NCBI GenBank assembly: GCA_002171575.2
Contig: NHEI02000028.1
Span: forward strand, 1-38,328
DNA: 38,328 bases
Reading direction: 5' to 3'
Source of the DNA: Flavobacteriaceae bacterium TMED81
GTDB taxonomy: Bacteria; Bacteroidota; Bacteroidia; Flavobacteriales; Flavobacteriaceae
Made by a program: the position numbers and the translations under genes. Shown here one piece after another: positions 1 to 7,628 of the stretch. Positions within the stretch are counted from its first letter, which is position 1, and the number at the start of each line of letters is the position of its first letter. The notes below the pieces were generated by a model. That model searched no databases, had not been told where the DNA came from, and worked only from the letters and a program-made list of their open reading frames with translations.

Positions 1-107
1 AGGATACGTTTGGCGAGGCTGGCTCTCCTGCTCAACTTATGGAAAAATATGGCTTGAATGCGCAGTCAATCGTGAATGCAGCAAATCGAGTTATCGCTAG
101 AAAATAA
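1..107 (+). CDS. Transketolase, C-terminal end (partial)
   Basis: Only the last 34 codons are present, read from base 3, ending in two consecutive TAA codons (105-110). The tail has the form FGEAGSPAQLMEKYGL followed by an Ile/Val-rich helix ending in Arg-Lys. This matches the C-terminus of transketolase and related thiamine-diphosphate enzymes, where FGxSG.xxxLxxxYGL is typical. The enzyme moves two-carbon units in the non-oxidative pentose phosphate pathway. In many Bacteroidetes transketolase is split into two genes, and this could be the C-terminal subunit, but the fragment cannot tell. Its end converges on the minus-strand lipoprotein gene with only 11 bp between. Confidence 0.75.
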   Translation, partial: DTFGEAGSPAQLMEKYGLNAQSIVNAANRVIARK

Positions 108-118
108 TAAGTGACTAC

Positions 119-1009
119 TTAAGAAGCGTCTAAATAGTCTGGTGTACCATCCCCATCGGAGTCATCAGCAAGGCCATCTGCATCAACATCATACTCGTCG
201 ATCGTCAGAATGCCATCGCCATCATCATCATTGTCGAGATAGTTCGGGATGCCATCGCCATCGGTATCGTCAGCATCGTCTGTAAAATGACGGTTTCCGT
301 CGATGTCTTCCTCACTTGTCGGAACAGAATCTTCGTCATGATCAGCCGTAGCAAAGGTGTACAAATCGACTGCAAAAATCAAAGGTGCATATTCTCTAGG
401 AGCAGACTGACTGCCGTAATACCCTAGAGCGGAAGGCATAATTGCTACCGCCGTTCCAAAGCCGTCGTAGCTAATCAACCCAGTTGCGGGGTCAACTTCC
501 CAAGTTCCATGCTTGATAAAAGGATAGAGTTCATAAAACCCCTGAACTGTACTCAATCCCGTAAACCAAATTTGCTGTTCACTTTGATCAAAAGAGTACC
601 CATCAAGTAACATCCCTTTATAGGTAATGTAGACCTCATCGGCAATGGTTGGCGAATCCCCAACACCTTCTCGGACGTTTGGAATCACGTACATGGTGTG
701 TGTGATAAAATTGCCATCCTGGTCTTTGACTTGCACCTCATGCTCAACAACTTGATCAATCATAGGAGTTTTGCCAGAAGCATTAACCAACGAATCGATT
801 GTAAATTCCACTCGTTCGCCAGACGCTGCATTCGCATATTCCTCATAATTATAATAATGACTTTGCAAAAAGGAAATGATTGAATCGTTGTCAGCCGTCC
901 GTTGTTCCTCGTAATCACGTGGAGGGGGAATTACTGATCTTGTTGTATCATCACATTGGATAAAGGTAAAAGCCAGAACAAATAGGAAAAGAAGATTGTG
1001 CGTTTTCAT
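119..1009 (-). CDS. FKBP-type peptidyl-prolyl isomerase lipoprotein with C-terminal Asp-rich repeats
   Basis: The protein has 296 residues. The N-terminus is a lipoprotein signal peptide (hydrophobic residues 5-17, lipobox FIQC, lipidated Cys19), so it should be anchored in the cell envelope. Residues about 115-220 resemble an FKBP domain: VYITYKGMLLDGYSFDQS, then a Trp-Phe strand, then IMPSALGYYGS and APLIFAVDLYTF. Such domains catalyse proline cis-trans isomerisation and assist folding of periplasmic or outer-membrane proteins; flavobacterial relatives include gliding-associated lipoproteins. From about residue 225 to the end are Asp-rich DxDxDG-type motifs ending in PNYLDNDDDGDG and GDGTPDYLDAS, like thrombospondin type-3 calcium-binding repeats. 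The divergent promoter region is shared with the S4 gene. PPIase activity is inferred from family resemblance. Confidence 0.8.
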   Translation of the reverse strand: MKTHNLLFLFVLAFTFIQCDDTTRSVIPPPRDYEEQRTADNDSIISFLQSHYYNYEEYANAASGERVEFTIDSLVNASGKTPMIDQVVEHEVQVKDQDGNFITHTMYVIPNVREGVGDSPTIADEVYITYKGMLLDGYSFDQSEQQIWFTGLSTVQGFYELYPFIKHGTWEVDPATGLISYDGFGTAVAIMPSALGYYGSQSAPREYAPLIFAVDLYTFATADHDEDSVPTSEEDIDGNRHFTDDADDTDGDGIPNYLDNDDDGDGILTIDEYDVDADGLADDSDGDGTPDYLDAS

Positions 1010-1082
1010 CGAAAAAAATAGTGGGACAAGATACGATTTTCTTGTATTTTTGAATCTGTATAAATCACAATTAACATTTCTT

Positions 1083-1469
1083 TTGCGAATTGATAAATAT
1101 CTCTGGGCGATCCGTTTTTACAAATCGAGAAATGAAGCATCGATTGCTTGTAAAAAAGGTCATGTTCGCATAGATGAAGTGACAGTAAAACCCTCTAGAG
1201 AGGTTTTTGGTGCGGAAAAAATACTGATTCGAAAAAATCAAATGGAGTTTACCCTACTTGTGCTTGGAATTCCAAAGTCAAGAGTTGCTGCCAAATTGGT
1301 GGAACAATATGCCAAAGACCTGACGCCTGAAGGTCTTCGGAAAGCGAGAACAGAAATTGCCGTCAATCAAGCGAACAACAGATTTGAAACTGGCGGTAGG
1401 CCAAGTAAAAAAAATCGAAGAGACCTGATGGATTTTATGGATAGTGAGTCCGATTCTACTGATGAATGA
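1083..1469 (+). CDS. S4-domain RNA-binding protein (HslR/Hsp15-like)
   Basis: A 129-residue basic protein. The first 60 residues form an S4 RNA-binding domain (LRIDKYLWAIRFYKSRNEAS, then ACKKGHVRIDEVTVKPSREV), the hallmark of Hsp15 proteins that bind 50S subunits carrying stalled nascent chains. The C-terminal half is lysine-rich with GRPSKKNRRDLMDF, as in flavobacterial homologues. I chose the TTG codon at 1083 because homologues start right at RIDKYLW. The in-frame ATG at 996 would give 29 unrelated extra residues and overlap the neighbouring lipoprotein start. A TAnnTTTG match (TATTTTTG, 1045-1052) lies upstream but lacks a clear TTTG partner. A phosphoribosyltransferase gene follows after 12 bp. 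Confidence 0.82.
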   Translation: MRIDKYLWAIRFYKSRNEASIACKKGHVRIDEVTVKPSREVFGAEKILIRKNQMEFTLLVLGIPKSRVAAKLVEQYAKDLTPEGLRKARTEIAVNQANNRFETGGRPSKKNRRDLMDFMDSESDSTDE

Positions 1470-1481
1470 TTATATTTGAGT

Positions 1482-1979
1482 ATGTACAATGATTGCATTT
1501 TAACAGCCGAACAAGCAGAGCTGAGTATCCGAAGGATTGCTTATCAAATCCTTGAAGACAATCCCGGTGAAAAAAGAATTGTGGTTGCTGGCGTGATATC
1601 AAATGGCAATCAGGTCGCCAAATCGATCGCTAAAGTTTTGCGATCGATATCGGACATTGAGGTGTTGGATTGCCAAATCCAAATTGATAAAAAAAATCCC
1701 AGAAACAAGATTCAAATGTCTATAGATGAATCTCAATATGAAAACCAATCGGTTGTCATCGTTGATGACGTTTTACATACTGGCTCGACATTGATCTATG
1801 CAGTTCGTCACTTTCTTCAAGTGTCACTTACCCAATGTAAAGTTGCTGTATTAATCAATCGAAATCATAAAAAGTTTCCCATAAAGGCAGATTATAAAGG
1901 AATCTCATTGTCCACAAGCATGCACGAACATGTAGAAATTGTGTGTAAAAACGATACTTTCGAAGGGTATCTAACCTAG
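1482..1979 (+). CDS. Phosphoribosyltransferase (PyrR-like)
   Basis: A 165-residue type I phosphoribosyltransferase fold. The PRPP-binding loop is VVIVDDVLHTGST near residues 92-104, with two Asp residues followed by TGST. The overall plan (N-terminal helices, central sheet, variable C-terminal hood) resembles PyrR and uracil phosphoribosyltransferase-type proteins. The substrate base cannot be read from the sequence; in flavobacteria such genes commonly sit next to the S4 gene and shikimate kinase. ATG at 1482 is preferred over the TTG at 1476. It is probably co-transcribed with the S4 gene and overlaps the end of the convergent aroK by 9 bp. Confidence 0.78.
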   Translation: MYNDCILTAEQAELSIRRIAYQILEDNPGEKRIVVAGVISNGNQVAKSIAKVLRSISDIEVLDCQIQIDKKNPRNKIQMSIDESQYENQSVVIVDDVLHTGSTLIYAVRHFLQVSLTQCKVAVLINRNHKKFPIKADYKGISLSTSMHEHVEIVCKNDTFEGYLT

Positions 1980-2525
1980 TTTTTTGATAATCTGATCGAC
2001 GAGTTCTTGTGGAGTTTCATCCTGTATATACAAGAGGTGATTGGCCTGCTCATAAAATTGTTTTCTTTCAAAAATATGCTTTGCAATAAACTCTTGCAGT
2101 TTGTCTTTTGAAGTTAAATGAGATATCATCGGACGATGGTCTTTCTCGGAAAATAAGCGATGACAGAGGGTTGAAAGGGAAGGAGATAAATAAAAAGTAT
2201 GGGGTGTTGACTGAACCACAGACAGCATATTGTCAGCGTAGCAAGGAGTTCCACCACCAAGCGAAATCACAGATGCTTGAGCTGAAATTAGCAAGTCATC
2301 AAGGGCTCTTTTTTCAAGTTTTCTAAAGCTGATTTCGCCATATTCTAGAAAAAGGTTTGGTACAGAACGACCGTGTATTTCGCTCAAATAATCATCCATA
2401 TCAACAAAAGGCAATGCAAGTTGTTTTGCGAGGAGTTGACCAACTGTGGATTTTCCACAACCCATATAGCCAAGGAGAATGATCGGTTGATCGGATTTTT
2501 CTGAATAAAGTACTTGCTCGCTCAT
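1971..2525 (-). CDS. aroK: Shikimate kinase
   Basis: Phosphorylates the 3-hydroxyl of shikimate with ATP, step five of the chorismate pathway to aromatic amino acids and folate. The Walker A loop is GYMGCGKST at residues 19-27. FVDMDDYL supplies the Asp that binds Mg and shikimate, EISFRKLE the substrate-binding Arg, and ISLGGGTP the Gly-rich substrate site. Its 184 residues fit the family. A minus-strand TAAATTTG (2543 down to 2536) upstream of the ATG is a possible -7 box, back to back with the tRNA promoter. The 3' end overlaps the phosphoribosyltransferase. Confidence 0.92.
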   Translation of the reverse strand: MSEQVLYSEKSDQPIILLGYMGCGKSTVGQLLAKQLALPFVDMDDYLSEIHGRSVPNLFLEYGEISFRKLEKRALDDLLISAQASVISLGGGTPCYADNMLSVVQSTPHTFYLSPSLSTLCHRLFSEKDHRPMISHLTSKDKLQEFIAKHIFERKQFYEQANHLLYIQDETPQELVDQIIKKLG

Positions 2526-2556
2526 TGTCGGATTACAAATTTAAGCCAATTTAAAC

Positions 2557-2588
2557 TTTGATTAATCGTAGAATTGAATTTATATTTG
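2557..2588 (+). promoter_or_regulatory. Bacteroidetes-type promoter of the tRNA-Lys/Lys/Leu cluster
   Basis: TTTG at 2557-2560, a 20-bp spacer, then TATATTTG at 2581-2588. This is an exact match to the Bacteroidetes sigma-70 consensus TTTG ... TAnnTTTG. The first tRNA begins 20 bp downstream of the -7 box. The tRNA-Met promoter at 25986-26017 has the same -7 octamer and the same spacing. Confidence 0.8.
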
Positions 2589-2607
2589 CAGCCATTATAA
2601 AAAGGAC

Positions 2608-2680
2608 GATTTGGTAGCTCAGTTGGTAGAGCATCTCCCTTTTAAGGAGAGGGTCCTGGGTTCGAGACCCAGCCAAATCA
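2608..2680 (+). tRNA. tRNA-Lys (anticodon TTT)
   Basis: A 73-nt cloverleaf with acceptor stem GATTTGG/CCAAATC, D arm GCTCAGTTGGTAGAGC, anticodon loop CTTTTAA (TTT) and T arm with GGTTCGAGACC. The discriminator is A and no CCA is encoded. It is followed after 4 nt by an almost identical second copy. Confidence 0.95.
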
Positions 2681-2684
2681 CAAA

Positions 2685-2757
2685 GACTTGGTAGCTCAGT
2701 TGGTAGAGCATCTCCCTTTTAAGGAGAGGGTCCTGGGTTCGAGACCCAGCCAAGTCA
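2685..2757 (+). tRNA. tRNA-Lys (anticodon TTT), second copy
   Basis: Identical to the preceding tRNA-Lys except for one compensatory change in the acceptor stem (GACTTGG/CCAAGTC, so the T3-A70 pair becomes C3-G70). The anticodon loop is again CTTTTAA. It looks like a tandem duplication in which base pairing has been kept. Confidence 0.95.
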
Positions 2758-2771
2758 CAACAAGTCCCTCA

Positions 2772-2857
2772 GCGCACGTGGCGGAACTGGTAGACGCGCT
2801 AGGTTGAGGGCCTAGTGGGAGTTAAATCCCGTGGAGGTTCGATTCCTCTCGTGCGCA
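2772..2857 (+). tRNA. tRNA-Leu (anticodon GAG)
   Basis: An 86-nt class II tRNA with acceptor GCGCACG/CGTGCGC, anticodon loop GTTGAGG (GAG) within stem CTAG/CTAG, a long variable arm (TGGGAGTTAAATCCCGTG) and T loop GTTCGATTC. The discriminator is A and CCA is not encoded. It is the last gene of the tRNA transcript, before the promoter of the MerR-type regulator. Confidence 0.95.
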
Positions 2858-2883
2858 CAATTTTCCATTTAACTTTTTTTTCC

Positions 2884-2923
2884 TACTTTTGTTTAATGTT
2901 TGTCAATTAAACGTTAAACAAAA
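2884..2923 (+). promoter_or_regulatory. Promoter and inverted-repeat operator of the CarH/LitR-like regulator
   Basis: A -7 box TACTTTTG (2884-2891) overlaps the left arm of an inverted repeat: TTTTGTTTAA at 2887-2896 and its exact reverse complement TTAAACAAAA at 2914-2923, the last base being the A of the ATG. An inner pair, GTTTAAT (2891-2897) and ATTAAAC (2906-2912), also fits a dyad, so TTAAAC occurs twice in tandem. The same arms occur at 11187-11222 ahead of the photolyase operon. A repressor bound here would cover the -7 box and the start codon, which suggests autoregulation. There is no clear TTTG -33 element. The sequence is seen; the binding protein is inferred. Confidence 0.6.
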
Positions 2924-3819
2924 TGGATCGGGTCAAAACAAGTTTTAGTATAAAAAATCTGGAGCATCTCTCCGGAATTAAAGCCCACACCATACGGATT
3001 TGGGAAAAAAGGTACAACCTTTTTGAGCCGGAACGCACAGAAACCAACATTCGCCTCTACAATCTTGATAGCTTGCAAAAGCTTCTCAACGTTTCGATGT
3101 TGTATAAAAATGGCTTTAAGATTTCGAAAATCGCCAGAATGGAGGTAAACGAAATCAAAGATAAAGTCCACACAATTACTCTTCAAAAGAGTCCTTACGA
3201 TTGGTCACTCGGTCTCTTTAAGCTATCAATGATCAATTTTGATCAGCGTTTATTTACAAACACGTTCGATGAGCTCATGGAAAAAATGAGTTTTGGTGAA
3301 ATTTACCAATCCATCTTCACTCCCCTGATGATCGAACTTGGCGTTTTATGGCAAACCAATTCCATCAGCCCATCTCACGAGCACTTTATAACGAGTTTGA
3401 TCAAACAAAAAATACATTCACTCTGTGAAAAGTTGCAAGAGAATCAACCTCAAAATACAGATCAAACTTTTGTGCTTTATCTCCCCGACAATGAGATCCA
3501 CGAACTGGGACTGCTTTATCTAAACTACGAGATTCTGGACCGTGGGTATAAAACTATCTTTTTAGGTCAATCCGTTCCGACAACAAGTCTATCTAATTTT
3601 CAAGACAAAGCAGATAAAATGGTTTTTGTATCCTGCTTTACGATCGAACCCAATCATGACCGTGTAGATGAGTATCTGGAAGAATTTGAAAAAGAGGTTT
3701 TATCAACGGAAGGTTCTGAGTTATTGATTACCGGATACCAAGCCAAATACATTACAAAACCCAAAAACCCTAGGGTTCGTATTTTTGAATCTTCTGCCGA
3801 ATTGATTAAAGAGTTATAA
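2923..3819 (+). CDS. MerR-family B12-binding transcriptional regulator (CarH/LitR-like)
   Basis: The protein has 298 residues. Residues 5-75 form a MerR winged helix-turn-helix (FSIKNLEHLSGIKAHTIRIWEKRY). Residues about 95-175 form a helical B12-cap domain containing the W-x9-EH motif (Trp143, Glu153, His154). Residues about 182-298 are a Rossmann-like cobalamin-binding domain with E-x-H-x-x-G (Glu191, His193, Gly196) supplying the lower Co ligand. In CarH proteins these motifs bind adenosylcobalamin, hold a DNA-binding tetramer in the dark and release DNA when light breaks the Co-C bond. All key residues are intact, so light sensing is plausible. The gene precedes crtB and crtZ. Its promoter shares an inverted repeat with the photolyase operon. 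Light-dependent repression here is inference. Confidence 0.88.
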   Translation: MDRVKTSFSIKNLEHLSGIKAHTIRIWEKRYNLFEPERTETNIRLYNLDSLQKLLNVSMLYKNGFKISKIARMEVNEIKDKVHTITLQKSPYDWSLGLFKLSMINFDQRLFTNTFDELMEKMSFGEIYQSIFTPLMIELGVLWQTNSISPSHEHFITSLIKQKIHSLCEKLQENQPQNTDQTFVLYLPDNEIHELGLLYLNYEILDRGYKTIFLGQSVPTTSLSNFQDKADKMVFVSCFTIEPNHDRVDEYLEEFEKEVLSTEGSELLITGYQAKYITKPKNPRVRIFESSAELIKEL

Positions 3820-3891
3820 TTTTTTTCTTTGAAGTTGAATAAACAAGAAAAAAATTATAATTTGCAATTGGTAATTAGAGAAAGTTATTTT

Positions 3892-4731
3892 GTGAAATCT
3901 ATTTTTGATTCTGTATCGAAACGATGTAGCAAAGAAATCACGGAGTCGTATAGTACTTCATTTTCTTTGGCTACACGTATGCTATCATCTGAAATACGTC
4001 AAGACATATACAACATTTATGGTTTTGTCAGATTGGCGGACGAAATTGTTGATAGTTTTCACGATTATGATAAAGTGGCACTTCTAGACCGTTTTGAAGA
4101 CGATTTGGCATATGCACTGACGGAAAAAATCAGTACAAACCCTGTTCTGAATGCTTTCCAAGAGACCGTTCATCGCTACGAAATAGACAAAGAATTCATT
4201 GACGCTTTTATGCAAAGCATGCGCTGGGATCTATCAAAAAAGGTTTATCAAACAGATGAGGAGTATAAAAATTACATTTATGGTTCTGCTGACGTTGTTG
4301 GATTGATGTGTTTACGGGTTTTTGTCAAAGGAGACCGTGAGCTTTTCGACGAATTGAAATCTTCAGCCATGGCACTGGGTTCTGCCTTTCAAAAAGTAAA
4401 TTTTCTTCGTGATCTCAAAAATGACTACGAACAACTAGAGCGCTCTTATTTTCCGAATGTAAACCTCAGAGAGCTTGACGAGGCCTCCAAGCAGAAAATT
4501 ATCGCCGAAATTGAAGCCGATTTTCACAAAGGCCTGTCTGGAATTTTCAAATTACCCGATGCAGCAAAATTTGGTGTTTACACCGCCTATAAGTATTACC
4601 TCCGTCTGCTAAAGAAACTAAAACGGGTTCCCTCTATTGACATCAAAAACAAAAGAATACGTGTGGCCAATATCCAAAAAGTGGATGTGCTAGCTCGCTC
4701 CTATGTTCGGTATCGATTCAATATTCTGTAA
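3892..4731 (+). CDS. crtB: Phytoene synthase
   Basis: Condenses two geranylgeranyl diphosphates to phytoene, the first committed carotenoid step. Both Asp-rich diphosphate/Mg sites are present: D50-EIV-D54 within the LADEIVD segment and D174-LKN-D178 within FLRDLKND, followed by YEQLERSYFP. The substrate-fold signature YSTSFSLATRML is at 20-31. I place the start at GTG 3892, giving 279 residues, because homologues begin just before this point; the in-frame TTG at 3829 would add 21 atypical residues. The gene lies 72 bp after the regulator and 3 bp before crtZ, so it can be read from the regulator promoter. A TATAATTTG element at 3856-3864 is an imperfect internal promoter candidate. Confidence 0.92.
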   Translation: MKSIFDSVSKRCSKEITESYSTSFSLATRMLSSEIRQDIYNIYGFVRLADEIVDSFHDYDKVALLDRFEDDLAYALTEKISTNPVLNAFQETVHRYEIDKEFIDAFMQSMRWDLSKKVYQTDEEYKNYIYGSADVVGLMCLRVFVKGDRELFDELKSSAMALGSAFQKVNFLRDLKNDYEQLERSYFPNVNLRELDEASKQKIIAEIEADFHKGLSGIFKLPDAAKFGVYTAYKYYLRLLKKLKRVPSIDIKNKRIRVANIQKVDVLARSYVRYRFNIL

Positions 4732-4734
4732 TCC

Positions 4735-5184
4735 ATGCTCCTCACCATTCAGATTTTTATTTTTTTCGCCACCTTTATTTTTATGGAAGCTGTCGCATGG
4801 TTTTCCCACAAGTACATCATGCATGGGTTTTTATGGTCACTTCACAAAGACCATCACCACAAAGACCACGATTCAAATTTTGAAAGAAACGATGCCTTTT
4901 TTCTCTTTTATGCAGCTGTTAGCGCTGGTTTTGTGATTTTATGGGGAGAGTTTGGATTTTGGCCGGGAATGGCAATTGCCTTAGGGATTTTTGCTTATGG
5001 TCTCACTTATTTTTTTGTTCACGACATCTTTATCCATCAGCGCGTAAAATGGTTCCGCAATGCCAATACAACCTATGCAAAAGCGATTCGAAGGGCACAC
5101 AAAATTCATCATAAAAACCTAAACAAAGAAAATGGAGAATGCTATGGCATGCTCTGGGTGCCGATGAAGTATTTTAAGAAATAA
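4735..5184 (+). CDS. crtZ: Beta-carotene hydroxylase (fatty-acid-hydroxylase superfamily)
   Basis: A 149-residue integral membrane di-iron hydroxylase that adds 3-hydroxyls to beta-carotene, giving zeaxanthin. The expected His clusters are all present: H25-x4-H30, H37-x2-H40-H41, H96 and H101, and H122-x2-H125-H126. Hydrophobic segments lie at about 3-22, 55-70 and 76-98. It follows crtB after 3 bp, giving a regulator-crtB-crtZ unit. Phytoene desaturase (crtI) and lycopene cyclase (crtY) are not in the window and must lie elsewhere. The end faces ribH with 3 bp between. Confidence 0.9.
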   Translation: MLLTIQIFIFFATFIFMEAVAWFSHKYIMHGFLWSLHKDHHHKDHDSNFERNDAFFLFYAAVSAGFVILWGEFGFWPGMAIALGIFAYGLTYFFVHDIFIHQRVKWFRNANTTYAKAIRRAHKIHHKNLNKENGECYGMLWVPMKYFKK

Positions 5185-5187
5185 GTA

Positions 5188-5655
5188 CTATAAATGCGCC
5201 ATTTCAATGGCAGCAACCGCCGCTTCTTCCCCTTTATTTCCCAATGATCCTCCACTTCTCGCATGTGATTGCTCGATTTTATCATCTGTTAACACACAGA
5301 AAATAACTGGTACTGTACCCATCGCATTGAGCTGCTGAATTCCGTTAGTCACCCCTTGACAGACATAATCGAAATGGCTTGTTTCTCCTCGAACTACATT
5401 GCCAATAGCAATGATCGCATCATATTTTTTTTCCATCGCAACACGACTCGCATATACCAATTCAAAGCTACCAGGAACATCAATACGATCAATTTGTTTT
5501 GCCTGTTGTTGTTGCAAAATTTGATGGGCTCCCGCAAAGAGACGATCGGTTATTTCACTGTTCCATCGGGAGACGATGAGTGCAAAACGCAAACCTTCAG
5601 CACTGGGGAGTGTTTCGTGATTGATATGCTTGCTGTTCTGACTGCTCGTTGCCAT
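5188..5655 (-). CDS. ribH: 6,7-dimethyl-8-ribityllumazine synthase
   Basis: Forms 6,7-dimethyl-8-ribityllumazine, the precursor of riboflavin, from the pyrimidine intermediate and dihydroxybutanone phosphate. Family signatures are FALIVSRWNSEITDRL, the VPGSFELVYASR segment, and AIIAIGNVVRGETSHFDYVCQGVTNGIQQL with the catalytic His in the T-S-H-F context. The ATG at 5655 (MATSSQNS) gives 155 residues. An upstream in-frame ATG would run into the preceding TPR gene, whose stop is 1 bp away, so the two genes are translationally adjacent. Its product ultimately supplies the flavin used by the photolyase-type proteins further along, though no regulatory link is visible. Confidence 0.93.
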   Translation of the reverse strand: MATSSQNSKHINHETLPSAEGLRFALIVSRWNSEITDRLFAGAHQILQQQQAKQIDRIDVPGSFELVYASRVAMEKKYDAIIAIGNVVRGETSHFDYVCQGVTNGIQQLNAMGTVPVIFCVLTDDKIEQSHARSGGSLGNKGEEAAVAAIEMAHL

Positions 5656-5656
5656 A

Positions 5657-6412
5657 TTATATGCTGGCTTGACCAAGCAAAGCGTCGATGTGCTTGGCGT
5701 CTACCCCACTTGAAAAATCATCTTTAATGATGGTAAAGTATGCTTTGGCAGTTTTTTTATCTCCAAGTGATAAAGCAACAAGACCAGCTTTACGCAAATA
5801 ACGTGGGTAGGTAATTTGATTGTCACTAAACGATAAGGCCTTCTCATAGTAGTTTAAGGCATCTGAAAGTTGATCCAACTCAGCAAAAGCATCACCAATC
5901 CCTCCCAAAGCAAGGGGAGCAAGTAACGGGTCAGAAGAGCTAAAATCCTCTAGGTAATCAATCGCTAACTCATATTCACCCAAATGAAGATAAATCATAC
6001 CCGAACTATAAGTCGCCAAATTGGCTGCAGGTGTTCCACCATAATTATCAATAATATCGAAAAAACCATATTTCCCGTTGGCTCCACTTAGTGCATTCTG
6101 AAAAAGAGAATCGCGAAGTTCTTCATCTGCCAATCCCTTTTCAAAAAAGTCTTGGGCTTGAAAGATCTCTGTGTTGGCTTCCGCAATTTTAGGATTGAGA
6201 ATTAAACTTTGATATCCCAAATAACCAAGAACAACAAGGACGATTCCAAAAATCAATCCGAAAATCTGTCGCTGATAAGCTGCAATCCATTGTTCTAATC
6301 TTGATGCACCTGTGTCGAGATTTGAAAAAACCTCTTCCGTTCTGCTTTCTGTGGCTTGAGAACCCTTGGGGTTTTGCGTTTTCTTAGCACCTCTTTTTTT
6401 ATATGTGGCCAT
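5657..6412 (-). CDS. Membrane-anchored tetratricopeptide repeat protein (YfgM-like)
   Basis: A 251-residue protein with a basic cytoplasmic N-terminus, a single membrane segment at about 50-71 (FGLIFGIVLVVLGYLGYQSL) and a periplasmic helical region with TPR-like repeats (for example LATYSSGMIYLHLGEYELAIDYL and LSDALNYYEKALSF). The layout matches YfgM/UPF0070-type proteins, ancillary chaperones associated with the Sec translocon. A minus-strand TATTTTTG (6439 down to 6432) lies 20 bp upstream of the ATG and is a likely -7 box. It is followed by ribH. Function is by family analogy. Confidence 0.72.
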   Translation of the reverse strand: MATYKKRGAKKTQNPKGSQATESRTEEVFSNLDTGASRLEQWIAAYQRQIFGLIFGIVLVVLGYLGYQSLILNPKIAEANTEIFQAQDFFEKGLADEELRDSLFQNALSGANGKYGFFDIIDNYGGTPAANLATYSSGMIYLHLGEYELAIDYLEDFSSSDPLLAPLALGGIGDAFAELDQLSDALNYYEKALSFSDNQITYPRYLRKAGLVALSLGDKKTAKAYFTIIKDDFSSGVDAKHIDALLGQASI

Positions 6413-6526
6413 AGCTTGTAAATCGTGTTTGCAAAAATATGATAATTATTGAAATGAACATTCTACAAAAACGAGCAAAAATCAATAATTTGGTCATGTA
6501 CAAACTAAAATAACAATCCCTGACCT

Positions 6527-7615
6527 GTGAAGGAACTATTTTTGGACCAACTTTCCATCGTAAACTACAGAAACCTAACAGGTATCGATTTTAGTTTAGA
6601 TCGCAACATCAACTGTTTTGTGGGCAATAATGGAGTCGGCAAAACAAATGCTTTGGATGCGATATACTTCCTTGCTATGGGTAAGAGCTACTCCAATAGC
6701 ATCACGAGTCAAAATATTTCTCATCAAGCCGATTTTAGCATGATTGAAGGTGTTTTTGATAAAAGCGGAAAAAGCTTGCGAATTCAATGTCATTTCGAAC
6801 GCGAGGGCAAAAAAACCATTAAACGAAATCGCAAGGCCTATAAAAAAATTGCAGACCACGTTGGGCTAATCCCTGTAGTGATTATTTCCCCAACTGATAG
6901 AGATTTAATTTTGGAAGGGAGCAGCGTGAGAAGAAAGTTTTTGGATCGTACCATTTCTCAATCCAATAAATCTTACTTGCAGAACCTGATTGCTTACCAG
7001 CGTACCTTAAACCAACGAAATGCCCTGCTCAAACACTTTGCATCATCAAACAAGTTTGACAAAGACACCCTTTCGGTTTTCAACGAAAAACTTGTACAGT
7101 TCGGGCAGCCCATTCACCAAGCTCGTAAAGAGTTTGTAGAGGGCTTTCAACCGCTTTTCCACGATCGCTATCAGTTTATAAGCAGAGACAAAGAAATCGT
7201 TTCGATTAGCTATGAGTCCAAACTCGATGAGAAGCCCTTTATTGACCTTTTGGAGGAATCCTTACAAAAAGACCGCATTTTACAATACACCAGTATTGGA
7301 CCTCACAAAGATGATTTGCGTTTTCAAATCAGCGATTTCCCAATCAAAAAATTTGGAAGCCAAGGACAACAAAAAACGTTTTTAATCGCTCTAAAGCTCG
7401 CCCAGTTTGATGTGATCCGAAATCTGATGAATGTTTTGCCTATATTACTATTGGATGATATTTTTGACAAACTGGACGATCGTCGTGTGATGCAAATCAT
7501 CAATCTGGTCAATGACGATTCTTTTGGGCAGCTATTTGTTACCGATACCAATAAAGAGCGCACCGAAAATATGATTAAACAAACCGCGCAAAGCTATTCG
7601 ATATTCAGCTTGTAA
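6527..7615 (+). CDS. recF: DNA replication and repair protein RecF
   Basis: An SMC-like ATPase that helps load RecA at single-strand gaps together with RecO and RecR. Walker A is GNNGVGKT (33-40), the ABC signature region includes FGSQGQQKTFLIALKLAQF, and Walker B is LLLDDIFDKLDD; IGPHKDDL is a typical RecF motif. At 362 residues it has the full family length. The start is GTG at 6527, directly before the conserved KELFLDQLSIVNYRN segment. A DUF721 gene follows after 13 bp, a usual partner of recF. Confidence 0.95.
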   Translation: MKELFLDQLSIVNYRNLTGIDFSLDRNINCFVGNNGVGKTNALDAIYFLAMGKSYSNSITSQNISHQADFSMIEGVFDKSGKSLRIQCHFEREGKKTIKRNRKAYKKIADHVGLIPVVIISPTDRDLILEGSSVRRKFLDRTISQSNKSYLQNLIAYQRTLNQRNALLKHFASSNKFDKDTLSVFNEKLVQFGQPIHQARKEFVEGFQPLFHDRYQFISRDKEIVSISYESKLDEKPFIDLLEESLQKDRILQYTSIGPHKDDLRFQISDFPIKKFGSQGQQKTFLIALKLAQFDVIRNLMNVLPILLLDDIFDKLDDRRVMQIINLVNDDSFGQLFVTDTNKERTENMIKQTAQSYSIFSL

Positions 7616-7628
7616 AATCCATAGAAAT

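Noticed and set aside
996..1082. N-terminal extension of the S4-domain protein from an ATG at 996
   Set aside because: It overlaps the lipoprotein gene start, its residues do not resemble the family, and the S4 domain begins exactly at the TTG at 1083.
1471..1478. TATATTTG as a promoter for the phosphoribosyltransferase gene
   Set aside because: It matches TAnnTTTG but has no TTTG partner at about 20 bp, and the gene is 12 bp after the S4 gene, so operon transcription is simpler.
2108..2326. Plus-strand open frames inside aroK and similar antisense frames in other genes
   Set aside because: They overlap well-supported genes, have no recognisable domain, and follow from the codon use of the opposite strand.
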